A model generated the notes under the pieces. The model ran no database searches, was not told the DNA's origin, and saw nothing but the letters and a program-made list of their open reading frames with translations. Below are positions 27,116-37,149 of a stretch of 64,000 nt of DNA, in pieces. A program made the position numbers and the translations under genes. This DNA is from Tamaricihabitans halophyticus (GTDB taxonomy: Bacteria; Actinomycetota; Actinomycetes; Mycobacteriales; Pseudonocardiaceae). The stretch lies in assembly GCF_004340875.1 (NCBI RefSeq), contig NZ_SLXQ01000006.1, positions 238,338-302,337 on the forward strand, given 5' to 3'. Within the stretch, counting starts at the first letter, position 1, and each line of letters opens with the position of its first letter.

Positions 27116-27763
27116 ATGTCCAGCGATAACGCCGAGTCCGCTCCGCGGCAGCCAGCAGCGCAGCCAACCGCACTGCCGCCCAATGCGCGAGCGGTGTTTC
27201 GTTCCTCCACCGTACTGCTGCTGGTGGCGTTCTTCGTGGCGGTCTGCGCCACCCCGTTCGCCTGGGGGGCAACGGGTCTACAGGCCGTCTACGTGGTCCC
27301 GGTCGTGATCATCGTGTGGACCCTGCGCCGCCGCACCACGGTGGATCGGGACGGCATGGTGGTCCGCACGGTCTGGTCCAAGCGAGTGCTGCCGTGGGCG
27401 GAGATCGCCGGCCTGCGCCTGACGCCGAAAGCACAGGTCTACGCGGTACTGCGGGATGAGGCCGAGATCCGGCTGCCCACGGTTCGCACCAGGCATATCC
27501 CGGTGATCGCGATCCTCAGCGAGGGACGGATCCCGGATACCACGGTGGACTCGACCGAACAGCAGGACGCGCCAACAGCGGACGCACCAGAAGAGGTGGC
27601 CCCAGGAGAGGTGGCCTCAGAAGAGGTCGCCCCAGAAGAGGTGGCTTCAGAAGCGACCGCGGATAGGGCAGCCGATGTGGCGCCGGACACGAATTCCGCG
27701 TCAACTCGGGAAACTGACACCGAAGCCGAAGCGGCGGAACCCGCCGGCCAGGCACGGGAGTAG
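27116..27763 (+). CDS. PH-domain membrane protein (Cfp6-like) with acidic tail
   Basis: 215 residues. Two membrane segments (about 30-70: STVLLLVAFFVAVCATPFAW and AVYVVPVVIIVWTL) are followed by a bacterial PH domain (TTVDRDGMVVRTVWSKRVLPWAEIAGL). The location next to and divergent from ilvB matches M. tuberculosis Rv3004 (cfp6). The C-terminal about 75 residues are an acidic tail with repeats of EEVAPxEVAS. ATG start at 27116 in a frame open further upstream. The function of the family is unknown. Confidence 0.8.
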   Translation: MSSDNAESAPRQPAAQPTALPPNARAVFRSSTVLLLVAFFVAVCATPFAWGATGLQAVYVVPVVIIVWTLRRRTTVDRDGMVVRTVWSKRVLPWAEIAGLRLTPKAQVYAVLRDEAEIRLPTVRTRHIPVIAILSEGRIPDTTVDSTEQQDAPTADAPEEVAPGEVASEEVAPEEVASEATADRAADVAPDTNSASTRETDTEAEAAEPAGQARE

Positions 27764-27852
27764 CCTACGAACTACCGGTGCGCCGCAACCGGCACACCCG
27801 CCGTAGCGCGCCGCGGAACTCAACCGAACCGTGAACTTCATTTGGAGGAGCC

Positions 27853-29697
27853 GTGCCGCAGCTGCGCTCCCGGATCACCACGCATGGCCGTAATGCCGCC
27901 GGCGCCCGCGCGCTCTGGCGGGCCACCGGCATGACCGACGGAGACTTCGGTAAACCGATCGTCGCGATCGCCAACTCGTACACCCAGTTCGTGCCTGGTC
28001 ACGTTCACCTCAAGGATCTCGGCGAGCTGGTGGCCGAATCGGTGCGCGAAGCAGGGGGCGTACCGAGGGAATTCCACACCATCGCGGTGGATGACGGGAT
28101 CGCGATGGGGCATTCCGGCATGCTCTACTCGCTGCCCTCCCGCGAGGTCATCGCGGATGCGGTCGAGTACATGGTGAACGGTCACCAGGCGGACGCGCTG
28201 GTCTGCATCTCGAACTGCGACAAGATCACCCCGGGGATGCTGAACGCGGCGATGCGGCTGAACATCCCGACGGTGTTCGTCTCGGGTGGACCGATGGAGG
28301 CCGGTAAGGCGGTCGTGGTCGACGGCGTCGCACATGCGCCAACCGACCTGATCACCGCGATCTCGGCGTCGGCGAGCGCGCAGGTCGATGACGATGGTCT
28401 GGCCGAAGTGGAGCGCTCCGCCTGCCCGACCTGTGGCTCCTGCTCCGGGATGTTCACGGCCAACTCGATGAACTGCCTCACCGAAGCACTCGGCCTCGCG
28501 TTGCCTGGCAACGGGTCGATTCTTGCCACGCATGCCGCGCGGCGCCAGCTCTTCCTCGACGCCGGCCGTACCGTCGTCGAACTCGCCAACCGGTGGTATC
28601 GGGAGGACGACGCCACCGCACTGCCCCGCTCGCTGGCCAGTCGCAAGGCATTCGAGAACGCGATGGCGCTCGATATGGCGATGGGCGGCTCGACGAACAC
28701 CGTGCTGCATATCCTGGCCGCCGCGACCGAAGGCGAGATCGACTTCTCGCTCGAGGACATCGACGCGGTCAGCCGCCGGGTGCCGTGCCTTTCCAAGGTG
28801 GCGCCCAATTCGGACTACCACATGGAGGACGTGCATCGGGCCGGTGGCATCCCCGCCATCCTCGGCGAGCTGGATCGCGCCGGGTTGTTGCACCGTGACG
28901 TGCACGCGATCCACAGCCCCTCGCTGGCTGAATGGCTGGCGGAATGGGATATCCGCGCGGCCCAGCCAAGCGAGCAGGCGGTCGAGATGTTCCACGCCGC
29001 GCCGGGCGGGGTACGCACCACCGAGGCGTTCTCCACGGCGAATCGCTGGTCCGAGTTGGACACTGACGCGGCGAAGGGCTGCATCCGGGATGCGGCGCAC
29101 GCCTACACCGCCGAAGGCGGGCTCGCCGTACTTCGCGGCAATCTCGCGGAATACGGCGCGGTGATCAAGGCAGCGGGGATCGATGAGTCGCTGTGGCGTT
29201 TCGAGGGCCCTGCCCGAGTGGTGGAAAGCCAGGAGCAGGCGGTTTCGGCGATCCTGAACCGCGAGGTGCAGGCGGGCGAGGTACTTGTGGTGCGCTACGA
29301 GGGCCCCGCCGGCGGGCCGGGGATGCAGGAAATGTTGCACCCCACCGCGTTCCTGAAGGGCGCGGGTCTTGGCCAGAAGTGCGCGCTGATCACCGACGGC
29401 CGGTTCTCCGGTGGTTCCTCTGGTCTTTCCGTGGGGCATATCTCCCCGGAGGCGGCCGATGAGGGCGCGATCGGGCTGGTGGAAAACGGGGACCAGATCC
29501 TGATCGATGTGCACGAGCGCCGGCTGGAACTGCTGGTTTCCGCCGAAGTGCTCGCCGAACGGCGCGCCAAGATGGCCTCCAGCGAGCACCCGTGGCAGCC
29601 GATCGACAGGGACCGGCCGGTGAGCAAGGCACTGCGCGCCTACGCGCGGCTGGCCACCTCCTCGCATACCGGCGCGGTCCGCGACCCAGCACGCTGA
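27853..29697 (+). CDS. ilvD: Dihydroxy-acid dehydratase
   Basis: 614 residues, Fe-S dehydratase forming 2-keto acids in Ile and Val synthesis. Cluster ligands are expected in [16 protein letters not shown] and [30 protein letters not shown] and [20 protein letters not shown] are family signatures. GTG start with RBS TTGGAGGAG. It lies apart from ilvBNC and on the opposite strand, and ends in a 13-bp palindrome. Confidence 0.97.
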   Translation: MPQLRSRITTHGRNAAGARALWRATGMTDGDFGKPIVAIANSYTQFVPGHVHLKDLGELVAESVREAGGVPREFHTIAVDDGIAMGHSGMLYSLPSREVIADAVEYMVNGHQADALVCISNCDKITPGMLNAAMRLNIPTVFVSGGPMEAGKAVVVDGVAHAPTDLITAISASASAQVDDDGLAEVERSACPTCGSCSGMFTANSMNCLTEALGLALPGNGSILATHAARRQLFLDAGRTVVELANRWYREDDATALPRSLASRKAFENAMALDMAMGGSTNTVLHILAAATEGEIDFSLEDIDAVSRRVPCLSKVAPNSDYHMEDVHRAGGIPAILGELDRAGLLHRDVHAIHSPSLAEWLAEWDIRAAQPSEQAVEMFHAAPGGVRTTEAFSTANRWSELDTDAAKGCIRDAAHAYTAEGGLAVLRGNLAEYGAVIKAAGIDESLWRFEGPARVVESQEQAVSAILNREVQAGEVLVVRYEGPAGGPGMQEMLHPTAFLKGAGLGQKCALITDGRFSGGSSGLSVGHISPEAADEGAIGLVENGDQILIDVHERRLELLVSAEVLAERRAKMASSEHPWQPIDRDRPVSKALRAYARLATSSHTGAVRDPAR

Positions 29698-29714
29698 GCC
29701 GAGAACGCGGTCAC

Positions 29715-29754
29715 GCCCTCAACCGCACGATCCCCAAGGATTGCGGTTGAGGGC
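29715..29754 (-). repeat. 3'-end palindromic repeat, copy 4 (longest stem)
   Basis: GCCCTCAACCGCA (29715-29727) and TGCGGTTGAGGGC (29742-29754) form a perfect 13-bp stem around a 14-nt loop. Read on the minus strand, the loop contains CCTTGGGGATC, matching the family core. It lies between convergent ilvD and doxX-like stops and probably terminates both. Confidence 0.85.
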
Positions 29755-29765
29755 GCCCCACTAGA

Positions 29766-30404
29766 TCACCGGAAAACCAGTAGCACGACCACGGTGGCGA
29801 CGGCGGCGAGAATCAGCGAAACGAGCCCGAACGCGGGCGCGTGGCTGAACCACCGGGTACGGCGGTCCAGCGCGACCCGCCCGGCACCGGTGAACATCAA
29901 CGCGAGCGCGGCCGCGCCGAGCATCATCTCGTACTCGTAGCCGCCCTCGCCGGCGAAGAACCCGGCCTCCAGCTTCATCGCGATCACCGCGTTGGTCATC
30001 ACGCCGACGATGCCGGCCCCGGCAAGCGCGGTGAACAGACCGAGTACGAGCAACACGCCGGCACCGAGCTCGGTCACCGTGGTGACCCAGGCGAGCATGG
30101 TCGTCGCGCTGTACCCACTGGCACTGAGGGCATCGGCGAAGACGCTGACGCCCCCGCCATTGCCATCCATCCCGCCGAACATGCCGAGCTTCTGCAGCCC
30201 GTGCACGATGAAGATGCCACCGAGGATCACCCGGATGGCCAGCAGGCCCAGATCCAGTCCGGCATGCCATTCGGCCTTGTTACTGGTGTCCTTGTCCTGC
30301 GGGGGTGTACTACTTGGGCGCGGTGCGGACAGGGCCGGGCTGTAGCCCGCGTCGTCGAACTGCCCGCCCGCCGAGGGGCCAGATTGACCAGCGTCTGAAG
30401 TCAC
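29766..30404 (-). CDS. DoxX-family membrane protein
   Basis: 212 residues from the GTG at 30404, which is preceded by AAGGAG. A Pro/Ser-rich cytoplasmic N-terminus of about 55 residues is followed by four membrane helices (GLLAIRVILGGIFIVHGLQK; MLAWVTTVTELGAGVLLVLG; IVGVMTNAVIAMKLE; VSLILAAVATVVVLLVF). The first helix carries the DoxX signature with HGLQKLGMF. In M. tuberculosis a DoxX homologue (Rv3005c) interacts with SodA and SseA in an oxidoreductase complex. The position beside an LppZ-like gene is conserved. Confidence 0.87.
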   Translation of the reverse strand: MTSDAGQSGPSAGGQFDDAGYSPALSAPRPSSTPPQDKDTSNKAEWHAGLDLGLLAIRVILGGIFIVHGLQKLGMFGGMDGNGGGVSVFADALSASGYSATTMLAWVTTVTELGAGVLLVLGLFTALAGAGIVGVMTNAVIAMKLEAGFFAGEGGYEYEMMLGAAALALMFTGAGRVALDRRTRWFSHAPAFGLVSLILAAVATVVVLLVFR

Positions 30405-30509
30405 GAGATCTCCTTGCTGCTTCGCCCCCAGCTCTGCCTTAGCTTTCTGGCCGCACAGGGTAGGAGATTTCGGACAGCCACGCACGGTGAACTCGCCGGC
30501 ACCACCCGA

Positions 30510-31439
30510 TCAATACTCGCCGTTCACCAGATTGTCTGGTAGTTCGCCGGAGACAAACTGCGCGATCTGCCTGGCCGCGACCGCGTAGGAGCGCTCCCTG
30601 CTTCCCGTGCAACTGCCCCCTACGTGCGGGGTGAGCAGCACGCCCCGCACGGTCCACAGCGGATGATCAGCCGGCAGTGGTTCCGGATCGGTGACGTCCA
30701 GCGCCGCCCGCAGCCGGCCAGCCCCCAGCTCGGTGAGCAACGCCTCGGTACGCACGACCTTGCCACGCGCCGCGTTCACCAGCACCGCGCCGTCCGGCAG
30801 CGCGGCCAGGAACGCGGCATCCACCATCCCTTCGGTCTGCGAGGTCAGCGGCACGGTGAGCACCACCGCGTCCTGCGCGCCGAGCAAGCCGGGTAGCTCG
30901 GCCACGCCGTGTACCCCTGCCCGTGGCCGTAGCCCGACCATCGTCACCTGCGCGTCGAAGGCCTCCAGCCGGCGGGCAAGCTGCCTGCCGACATCGCCAG
31001 CGCCCAGCACGAGCACTCGTTTGCCCTGCAAGGTATCGGTGCGTCGGGGTTGCCAGGTGGCCGCGGCGGTATCCACGGCGAACCGGTCGAACTCACGGTA
31101 GATGGTGAGCAGCGCGGTCATCGCCCACTCCGCCGTGCTACCGCCGTGCGCGCCCCGGCAGGTGGAAAGCAGCAGTCCGGCTGGCAACTGATCGATCCAC
31201 GCTTCCGCGCCAGCACTGAGCAGCTGCACCAGTCGCAGTTTCGGCAGCCCGGCGAGCCGTTCACCGGAGGGCGCGAAGCCGGGGATAAGCACTTCGGCGT
31301 GGCTCAGCTCCGCGGGAAACGGGCGCTCGGGGTCATAGTGCACCGCCGTGACGCCTGCCACCTCGGCGAAGGCGTCCAGTCCTGCCGCGTCCGGAACAAG
31401 CACCGTCACCGTGGGCAGGAAATCCGGGGGAGTCGTCAC
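30510..31439 (-). CDS. D-2-hydroxyacid dehydrogenase-family protein
   Basis: 309 residues. NAD-binding motif VLVLGAGDVGRQLARRLEAF; catalytic-region motifs NAARGKVVRTEALL and LTPHVGGSCTGSRER. The expected Glu-His pair is present (DVTDPEPLPADHPLW; TPHVGG). GTG start at 31439; the open frame upstream lacks an RBS. It is divergent from the LppZ-like gene. The physiological substrate is unknown. Confidence 0.85.
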   Translation of the reverse strand: MTTPPDFLPTVTVLVPDAAGLDAFAEVAGVTAVHYDPERPFPAELSHAEVLIPGFAPSGERLAGLPKLRLVQLLSAGAEAWIDQLPAGLLLSTCRGAHGGSTAEWAMTALLTIYREFDRFAVDTAAATWQPRRTDTLQGKRVLVLGAGDVGRQLARRLEAFDAQVTMVGLRPRAGVHGVAELPGLLGAQDAVVLTVPLTSQTEGMVDAAFLAALPDGAVLVNAARGKVVRTEALLTELGAGRLRAALDVTDPEPLPADHPLWTVRGVLLTPHVGGSCTGSRERSYAVAARQIAQFVSGELPDNLVNGEY

Positions 31440-31550
31440 GTGCCGCGATGCTACCCAGCCAACCCGCCCGGCAAGCCAGCACCGGTGGTTGGGGCGAGTT
31501 TGCGACTGCCTCACCGTCGATTCACGGCATACCGCCTACCCTGGTGGTTG

Positions 31551-32765
31551 ATGATGGGGCACCGATCTGGCCGCCGCGGACTGGCCACGCGCGCTGGCCG
31601 GGCCGCATCCTTCGCGCTGATCACCGTCGGTGCCCTGTTGCTCACCGGTTGCGCTGATTTCGAGGATCAGGCCGCCCCGAGCAACTGGCAGGAACAGGCG
31701 GAGCTGACCCCCGAAGCCGGGCCGGAACCACAGCTGCCCGAGGACGGCGACGATCAGGACTCCCCGCAGGAAGAACTGCCCGAGACACCTGAATCCATCC
31801 CTCCACCGGAGGGCTGCACCGACTTCGATCCCGCGGTGCTGGCTACCTGCCTGGATACCGTTTCCGCGGTCGCCACCCTGCCCGGCGCCGGTGCCGAGCC
31901 GAGTGCGCTCGCGGCGGAGCGCAAGAGCGGCCGGATCATGCGGGTACAACAAGATGCCGAACCGGTGCAGGTCAGCAAGCTCGAGGTGGACGGTTCCGGA
32001 GACGGCGGGCTCACCGGTATCGCGCTTTCTCCGACCTACGACGAAGACCAGCTGATCTTTGCGTATGTCACCACCCGAACGGACAACCGCGTGCTGCGGA
32101 TCGCCCCCGATCAGCCGCCCGAGCCGGTGCTCACCGGGATCCCCAAGGGGTCAACCGGTAATCGGGGCGCGTTGACAAGCGATGCCGATGGGGCGCTACT
32201 GGTGGCCACCGGCGACGGCGGGAACGCGAACGCCGCGCAGAACCCGAAATCCCTCGCCGGCAAGGTGCTGCGGATCGACGGCCTCGGCAGGCCGGCGCCG
32301 AACAACCCGGATGACGGTTCGCGGATCATTTCCGGCGGACTACACGCGCCTGGCGGTGTCTGTGTCAGCGCCGATGGCGAGCAAACCTGGGTCACCGACC
32401 GCGCGCAGGACAAGGATCTGCTCTACCAGGTGGAAAGCGGCAAGCCGCTCGGTAGCGCGGACTGGACTTGGCCGGACCGGCCTGGTGTGGCCGGTTGCGC
32501 GGTGACCGCGGACAGCGTCCTGGTCGCCACCTCGGGCGCGGGCAATATGCAGAGCCTGACGCTGCGCGAGGACGGCACCTTCGAGCAGACGCCGAACGTG
32601 TTCGCCGAAGGCGAGTCCGGCTACGGCAAACTTTCCGGAGTTGATGCGCTCACCGACAAGGCCGTCGTGGCAAGCACGGTGAACAAGGACGGTGGATCGC
32701 CGGTTTCCAGCGATGACCGGGTCGTCATCATCGTGCAGCAGGACGGCGGCGGCGGAGCCGACTAG
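31551..32765 (+). CDS. LppZ-like lipoprotein, sorbosone/glucose dehydrogenase fold
   Basis: 404 residues. The signal peptide ends in a lipobox (LLTGC), so the mature protein is lipid-anchored outside the membrane. An acidic/Pro-rich linker (to about residue 90) is followed by a six-bladed beta-propeller of the PQQ-dependent sugar dehydrogenase type (GDGGLTGIALSPTYDED; ALLVATGDGGNANAAQNP; GKVLRIDGLGRPAPNNP; GGLHAPGGVCVS). The context DoxX-LppZ-GatB matches Rv3005c-Rv3006-Rv3009c. Whether it binds PQQ is not known. Confidence 0.85.
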   Translation: MMGHRSGRRGLATRAGRAASFALITVGALLLTGCADFEDQAAPSNWQEQAELTPEAGPEPQLPEDGDDQDSPQEELPETPESIPPPEGCTDFDPAVLATCLDTVSAVATLPGAGAEPSALAAERKSGRIMRVQQDAEPVQVSKLEVDGSGDGGLTGIALSPTYDEDQLIFAYVTTRTDNRVLRIAPDQPPEPVLTGIPKGSTGNRGALTSDADGALLVATGDGGNANAAQNPKSLAGKVLRIDGLGRPAPNNPDDGSRIISGGLHAPGGVCVSADGEQTWVTDRAQDKDLLYQVESGKPLGSADWTWPDRPGVAGCAVTADSVLVATSGAGNMQSLTLREDGTFEQTPNVFAEGESGYGKLSGVDALTDKAVVASTVNKDGGSPVSSDDRVVIIVQQDGGGGAD

Positions 32766-32797
32766 GAGCCAGCAGCCCGGTCCCGTGGTCTCCCACG

Positions 32798-32831
32798 GCC
32801 CCCGCCGCGCGGGAGCACCGCGAGCGGGGGC
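32798..32831. terminator. Bidirectional terminator between lppZ-like gene and gatB
   Basis: GCCCCCGC (32798-32805) and GCGGGGGC (32824-32831) form an 8-bp stem between two convergent stop codons. No T-run. Confidence 0.55.
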
Positions 32832-32838
32832 AGGGAAC

Positions 32839-34341
32839 TCAGGAACAGCGCTCCAGGATCAGCTCACGCACGCGCTTGGCGTCCGCCTGGCCCTTGGTCG
32901 CCTTCATCACCGCGCCAACGATCGCGCCAGCGGCCTGCACCTTGCCGGCACGGATCTTGTCCGCCACATCCGGCTGGGCGGCAAGCGCCTCGTCCACCGC
33001 CGCGGTCAGCGCGGAGTCGTCCGAAACCACCGCGAGCCCGCGCGCGGCAACGACCTCGGCCGGTTCACCCTCACCGGCGAGCACGCCATCGATGACCTCC
33101 CTGGCCAGCTTGTTGGTCAGCTCGCCCGCGTTCACCAGCGCGATCACCTTCGCCACCTGCGCGGGTCCGATCGGCAGCTCGGCCAGCTCGACACCACGGG
33201 TGTTGGCTTGCTGCGCCAGATAGGACACCCACCAGGAGCGGGCCTCATCGGGAGTCGCACCTGCCTGCACGGTCGCCGCGATCACTTCGACGGCACCCGC
33301 GTTGAGCAGATCGCGCAGCTCCGCATCGGAAAGCTGCCATTCCTGCTGGATTCGCTTACGCAGCTCGGCCGGCTTCTCCGGCAGGGTCTCGCGCAGCCGC
33401 GCCACCCAGTCCGCGCTCGGCGCGATCGGCACCAGATCCGGCTCGGGGAAATACCGGTAGTCCTCGGCGGTTTCCTTGCGCCGCCCCGCGGAGGTGGTCT
33501 GACTTCCCTCGTCGAAGTGCCGGGTTTCCTGCACGATCTCGCCGCCGCCGGCGAGCACCGCGGCCTGCCGCGTCATCTCGTAGCGCACCGCGCGCTCCAC
33601 GCTGCGCAGCGAGTTCACGTTCTTCGTCTCGGTACGGGTGCCGAACTCGGTGGTACCGACCGGCCGCAGCGATACATTCGCATCGCAGCGCAGCGAGCCC
33701 TGATCCATCCGCACATCGGAGACCTGGAGCGCACGAAGCAGGTCCCGCAGGGCGGTGACATAGGCACGGGCGACCTCGGGCGCCCGGTCACCGACGCCTT
33801 CGATCGGCTTCGTGACGATCTCGATCAGCGGCACGCCCGCGCGGTTGTAGTCGAGCAGCGAATGACTCGCCCCGTGGATCCGCCCGTCGGCGCCACCGAC
33901 ATGCAGTGATTTCCCCGTGTCTTCTTCCATGTGCGCGCGCTCGATACCCACGCGCACCGTGTCACCGTCCGCCAGCTCGACGTCCATCCACCCCTCGAAG
34001 GCGATCGGCTCGTCGTACTGCGAGGTCTGGAAGTTCTTCGGCATATCCGGGTAGAAGTAGTTCTTCCTGGCGAACCGGCACCATGGCGAGATATCGCAGT
34101 TCAGCGCCAACCCGATGCGGATCGCCGACTCCACCGCGGCACCGTTGACCACCGGCAGCGAACCGGGCAGCCCGAGGCAGGTAGGGCACACCTGGGTGTT
34201 CGGCTCCGCGCCGAAGGTCGTCGCGCAGCCGCAGAACATCTTCGTCGCGGTGGACAGCTCGACATGCACTTCGAGCCCGAGCACCGGATCGAAACGCGCC
34301 ACGACCTCGTCGTAATCCATCGTTTCGGCCATCGTCGTCAT
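32839..34341 (-). CDS. gatB: Asp/Glu-tRNA amidotransferase subunit B
   Basis: 500 residues. [18 protein letters not shown] and [20 protein letters not shown] give the zinc-binding cradle domain; [16 protein letters not shown] and [12 protein letters not shown] are signatures of the kinase-like core; the last about 150 residues are the tRNA-binding YqeY-like tail. The ATG at 34341 overlaps the gatA stop (ATGA), giving translational coupling, and is preferred over the upstream in-frame ATG at 34386. Confidence 0.97.
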   Translation of the reverse strand: MTTMAETMDYDEVVARFDPVLGLEVHVELSTATKMFCGCATTFGAEPNTQVCPTCLGLPGSLPVVNGAAVESAIRIGLALNCDISPWCRFARKNYFYPDMPKNFQTSQYDEPIAFEGWMDVELADGDTVRVGIERAHMEEDTGKSLHVGGADGRIHGASHSLLDYNRAGVPLIEIVTKPIEGVGDRAPEVARAYVTALRDLLRALQVSDVRMDQGSLRCDANVSLRPVGTTEFGTRTETKNVNSLRSVERAVRYEMTRQAAVLAGGGEIVQETRHFDEGSQTTSAGRRKETAEDYRYFPEPDLVPIAPSADWVARLRETLPEKPAELRKRIQQEWQLSDAELRDLLNAGAVEVIAATVQAGATPDEARSWWVSYLAQQANTRGVELAELPIGPAQVAKVIALVNAGELTNKLAREVIDGVLAGEGEPAEVVAARGLAVVSDDSALTAAVDEALAAQPDVADKIRAGKVQAAGAIVGAVMKATKGQADAKRVRELILERCS

Positions 34342-35891
34342 GCGCCACTCCCCTGCGGCTCGACCGTTCCCGGTACCGAAGGACAACCCAGTACCAACGA
34401 ACCCCCTTGTGCGGCATCCCGCGCGGCCTCGAACGCCGCGCCGACCCGATACATCCGCTCATCGGCCATCGCCGGCGCCATCACCTGCAGGCCAACCGGC
34501 AACCCATCCTCATCAGACAGTCCACTCGGGACGCTGATGGCGGCGTTGCCAGCCAGGTTCACCGGCACCGTGCACAGATCGGCCCGGTACATCGCCATCG
34601 GGTCGTCCACCCGCTCGCCGATCGGGAACGCGGTGGTCGGCGTGGTCGGCGAGACCAGCACGTCCACCCGTTCGAAGGCGGCGGCGAAATCCCGGGAGAC
34701 CAGCGTGCGCACCTTCTGCGCCTGGCCGTAGTACGCGTCGTAGTACCCGGAGGAAAGCGCGAAGGTACCGAGCATGATCCGGCGCTTCACCTCGGCGCCA
34801 AAGCCAGCTTCCCTTGTCGCCGACATGACCTCCTCGGCGGAGGCGCCGTTCTCGCCGACGCGCAGGCCGTAGCGCATGGCGTCGAACCGCGCCAGGTTCG
34901 AGGAAGCCTCGCTGGGGTTGATCAGGTAGTAGGCGGGCAGCGCATGCTCGAAGTTCGGGCAGGACACCTCGACGACCTCCGCGCCAAGGCCGCGCAACGT
35001 CTCCACCGCGGCGTGGAATGAGCTCAGCACGCCAGGCTGGTAGCCCTCGCCGGCGAATTCGGTGACCACGCCGACGCGCACGCCACGAAGATCGCCGTCC
35101 GCGCCCTGCCGCGCGGCCGCCACCACCGGCGGCACCGCGGCGTCGATCGAGGTGGAGTCCAGCGGGTCGTGCCCGCCGATCACCTCATGCAGCAGTGCGG
35201 CGTCGAGCACGGTGCGGGCGCACGGCCCGCCCTGATCGAGCGAGGAAGAGAACGCGACAAGGCCGTACCTGGACACCCCGCCGTAGGTCGGCTTCACGCC
35301 AACCGTGCCGGTCACCGCGGCTGGCTGGCGAATCGATCCGCCGGTGTCGGTACCGACGGCGAGCGGCGCCTCGAAGGCGGCCAACGATGCCGCCGAACCG
35401 CCACCGGAACCGCCGGGAATCCTGTCGTGGTCCCACGGGTTCCTCGTCGGCCCGAAGGCGGAGTTCTCGGTGGACGAGCCCATCGCGAACTCGTCCATGT
35501 TCGCCTTGCCGAGAATCACCACCCCCGCTTCCCGCAGCTTGCGGGTGACCGTGGCGTCGTACGGCGGGATCCAGCCATCCAGTATCCGGGACCCGCAGGT
35601 GGTCGGTACACCGTTGGTGGTGAACACATCCTTGAGGGCCAGCGGCACGCCGGCCAGCGCCGAGCGCGGCTGCTTGCCCGCGGCCAGTTCGGCATCCACC
35701 GCGCGCGCGGCATCCAGCGCACCCTCGGTGTCCACGTGCAGAAAGGCATGGACCGCGCCGTCGACTTCACTGATGCGGTTCAGATGCGCCTGGGTCACCC
35801 GTTCGGCGCTGATCTCACCCGCGTGAATCCGCGCGGCGAGCTCGGCGGCGGTGAGCCTGGTCAGCGCCGCCGAGTCGGTTGGCTCGGTCAC
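34338..35891 (-). CDS. gatA: Asp/Glu-tRNA amidotransferase subunit A
   Basis: 517-residue amidase that releases ammonia from glutamine. The Ser-cisSer-Lys triad is visible: Lys in PLALKDVF, and the two Ser residues in [13 protein letters not shown] and [12 protein letters not shown]. The GTG at 35891 overlaps the gatC stop (GTGA). Upstream codons in the same frame lie inside gatC and are not used. Confidence 0.97.
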   Translation of the reverse strand: MTEPTDSAALTRLTAAELAARIHAGEISAERVTQAHLNRISEVDGAVHAFLHVDTEGALDAARAVDAELAAGKQPRSALAGVPLALKDVFTTNGVPTTCGSRILDGWIPPYDATVTRKLREAGVVILGKANMDEFAMGSSTENSAFGPTRNPWDHDRIPGGSGGGSAASLAAFEAPLAVGTDTGGSIRQPAAVTGTVGVKPTYGGVSRYGLVAFSSSLDQGGPCARTVLDAALLHEVIGGHDPLDSTSIDAAVPPVVAAARQGADGDLRGVRVGVVTEFAGEGYQPGVLSSFHAAVETLRGLGAEVVEVSCPNFEHALPAYYLINPSEASSNLARFDAMRYGLRVGENGASAEEVMSATREAGFGAEVKRRIMLGTFALSSGYYDAYYGQAQKVRTLVSRDFAAAFERVDVLVSPTTPTTAFPIGERVDDPMAMYRADLCTVPVNLAGNAAISVPSGLSDEDGLPVGLQVMAPAMADERMYRVGAAFEAARDAAQGGSLVLGCPSVPGTVEPQGSGA

Positions 35892-36187
35892 TGTTCCTCC
35901 CCCAGGATGCGCGGTACTTGGAACCGGCCGTCCTCCGCGGCTGGCGCGCAGGCCAGTGCCTGCTCGTTGGTCAGCCCCTCGCGTACCACGTCGTCGCGGA
36001 ACACGTTCGTCAACGGCACGGCATGCGACGTCGGCGGGATGTCCTCGGCTGCCACCTCGTTGACGGTGGCCACCGAGGACACGATCACGTCCAGCTGGCC
36101 AGCAAAGGTGTCCAGCTCCTCCTCGGTCACCGCCAGCCGCGCGAGGCGGGCGAGGTGCGCGACCTCGGCACGGGAAATACTCGGCAC
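35888..36187 (-). CDS. gatC: Asp/Glu-tRNA amidotransferase subunit C
   Basis: 99 residues. [20 protein letters not shown] and the C-terminal [25 protein letters not shown] pattern are typical of GatC, which stabilises GatA-GatB. First gene of the overlapping gatC-gatA-gatB operon. Confidence 0.96.
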   Translation of the reverse strand: MPSISRAEVAHLARLARLAVTEEELDTFAGQLDVIVSSVATVNEVAAEDIPPTSHAVPLTNVFRDDVVREGLTNEQALACAPAAEDGRFQVPRILGEEQ

Positions 36188-36460
36188 GAAAGATCAACCT
36201 CACAGGTTGTGGCTTGTCTGCACAGACCGGTTACCCGGAGTCTATTGCGAGCTCGGACGCGCCTGGACAGGGCCTGGGCATGGACACGGATGGGAGATAA
36301 TTCGGCGAACCGGACGGCGGATCGGGCAGGCTGGAATGGTCTGCCACAATGATCGGCCGGTATCGGCGCCGACGTGTGCCGGACCACAGCACCGTGCACC
36401 TAACAAGCCGCGCGGGGACGGCTCGGCCGGCTCCGCGCCCGATGCGGGAGGCGTTTCGCC
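36188..36460. promoter_or_regulatory. Divergent gap gatC / ACT-domain gene
   Basis: 273 bp without a supported gene. It must hold the gatCAB promoter and that of the ACT protein; no clear hexamers or dyads were recognised. Confidence 0.35.
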
Positions 36461-37114
36461 TTGTCCTTCCTGATCCGGGTTCAACTCCCGGACAGTCCCG
36501 GCACCCTGGGGGCGGTGGCGACGGCTCTCGGCGCCATCGGCGCGGACATACTCAGCGTGGATGTTGTCGAGCGCGAGTCTGGCGTGGCCATCGACGACCT
36601 CGTCGTCGATCTGCCATCCGGCCGACTACCCGATGTACTCATCACCGCGGCCGAGTCAATCGAGGGCGTCGAAGTGGACGCGGTACGCCCCTATGCGGGC
36701 ATGTTGGACACGCATCGGGAGCTCGAGCTGGTCGAGGACATCGCGGCCACACCGAGCCAGGGCTTAGCCATCCTGGCCGAAGGGGTGCCGAAGATCTTCC
36801 GCGCTGGTTGGGCGCTGGTGGTCTCGCAGGACAACGGCAAGGTACGGCAGCACGCCGCGAGTACCGCCGCGCCGGAGGAGCCGCTGACCGAGTTGCCGTG
36901 GATGCCGGTGGAGCGGGCAACCGTGCTGGACGGCGAGGACCACTGGGTGCCGCCGACCTGGCAGGAGCTGGGCACCGAGCTGGCCACCACGCCGCTCGGC
37001 AAGCCGGACCGGGCGCTGCTCATCGGGCGCCCCGGCGGCCCGATGTTCCGGGCCGCCGAGGTCGCCAGGCTTGCGCATCTCGCCGGGATCGCCGCCGTCG
37101 TGCTGGACGGCTGA
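36461..37114 (+). CDS. ACT-domain protein (Rv3013-like)
   Basis: 217 residues from a TTG start preceded by GGGAGG. The N-terminal ACT domain is LIRVQLPDSPGTLGAVATAL with VDVVERESGVAIDDLVVD. The remainder (LELVEDIAATPSQGLAILAEGVPKIFRAGWALVV) is a conserved actinobacterial domain of unknown function. It is divergent from gatC as in M. tuberculosis. The role is probably ligand sensing (inference). Confidence 0.8.
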   Translation: MSFLIRVQLPDSPGTLGAVATALGAIGADILSVDVVERESGVAIDDLVVDLPSGRLPDVLITAAESIEGVEVDAVRPYAGMLDTHRELELVEDIAATPSQGLAILAEGVPKIFRAGWALVVSQDNGKVRQHAASTAAPEEPLTELPWMPVERATVLDGEDHWVPPTWQELGTELATTPLGKPDRALLIGRPGGPMFRAAEVARLAHLAGIAAVVLDG

Positions 37115-37122
37115 CGCCCAGT

Positions 37123-37149
37123 AACCGCGTTCCTTGGGGTTAGCGAGTT
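37123..37149 (+). repeat. 3'-end repeat, copy 5 (variant form)
   Basis: AACCGCGTTCCTTGGGG followed by TTAGCGAGTT between convergent stops of the ACT gene and the deaminase gene, touching the latter. Confidence 0.55.

Noticed and set aside
27838..29667. Very long open frame antisense to ilvD
   Set aside because: An artefact of GC-rich third positions; ilvD motifs and its RBS on the plus strand are decisive. The same applies to long frames opposite ligA, serA and leuC.
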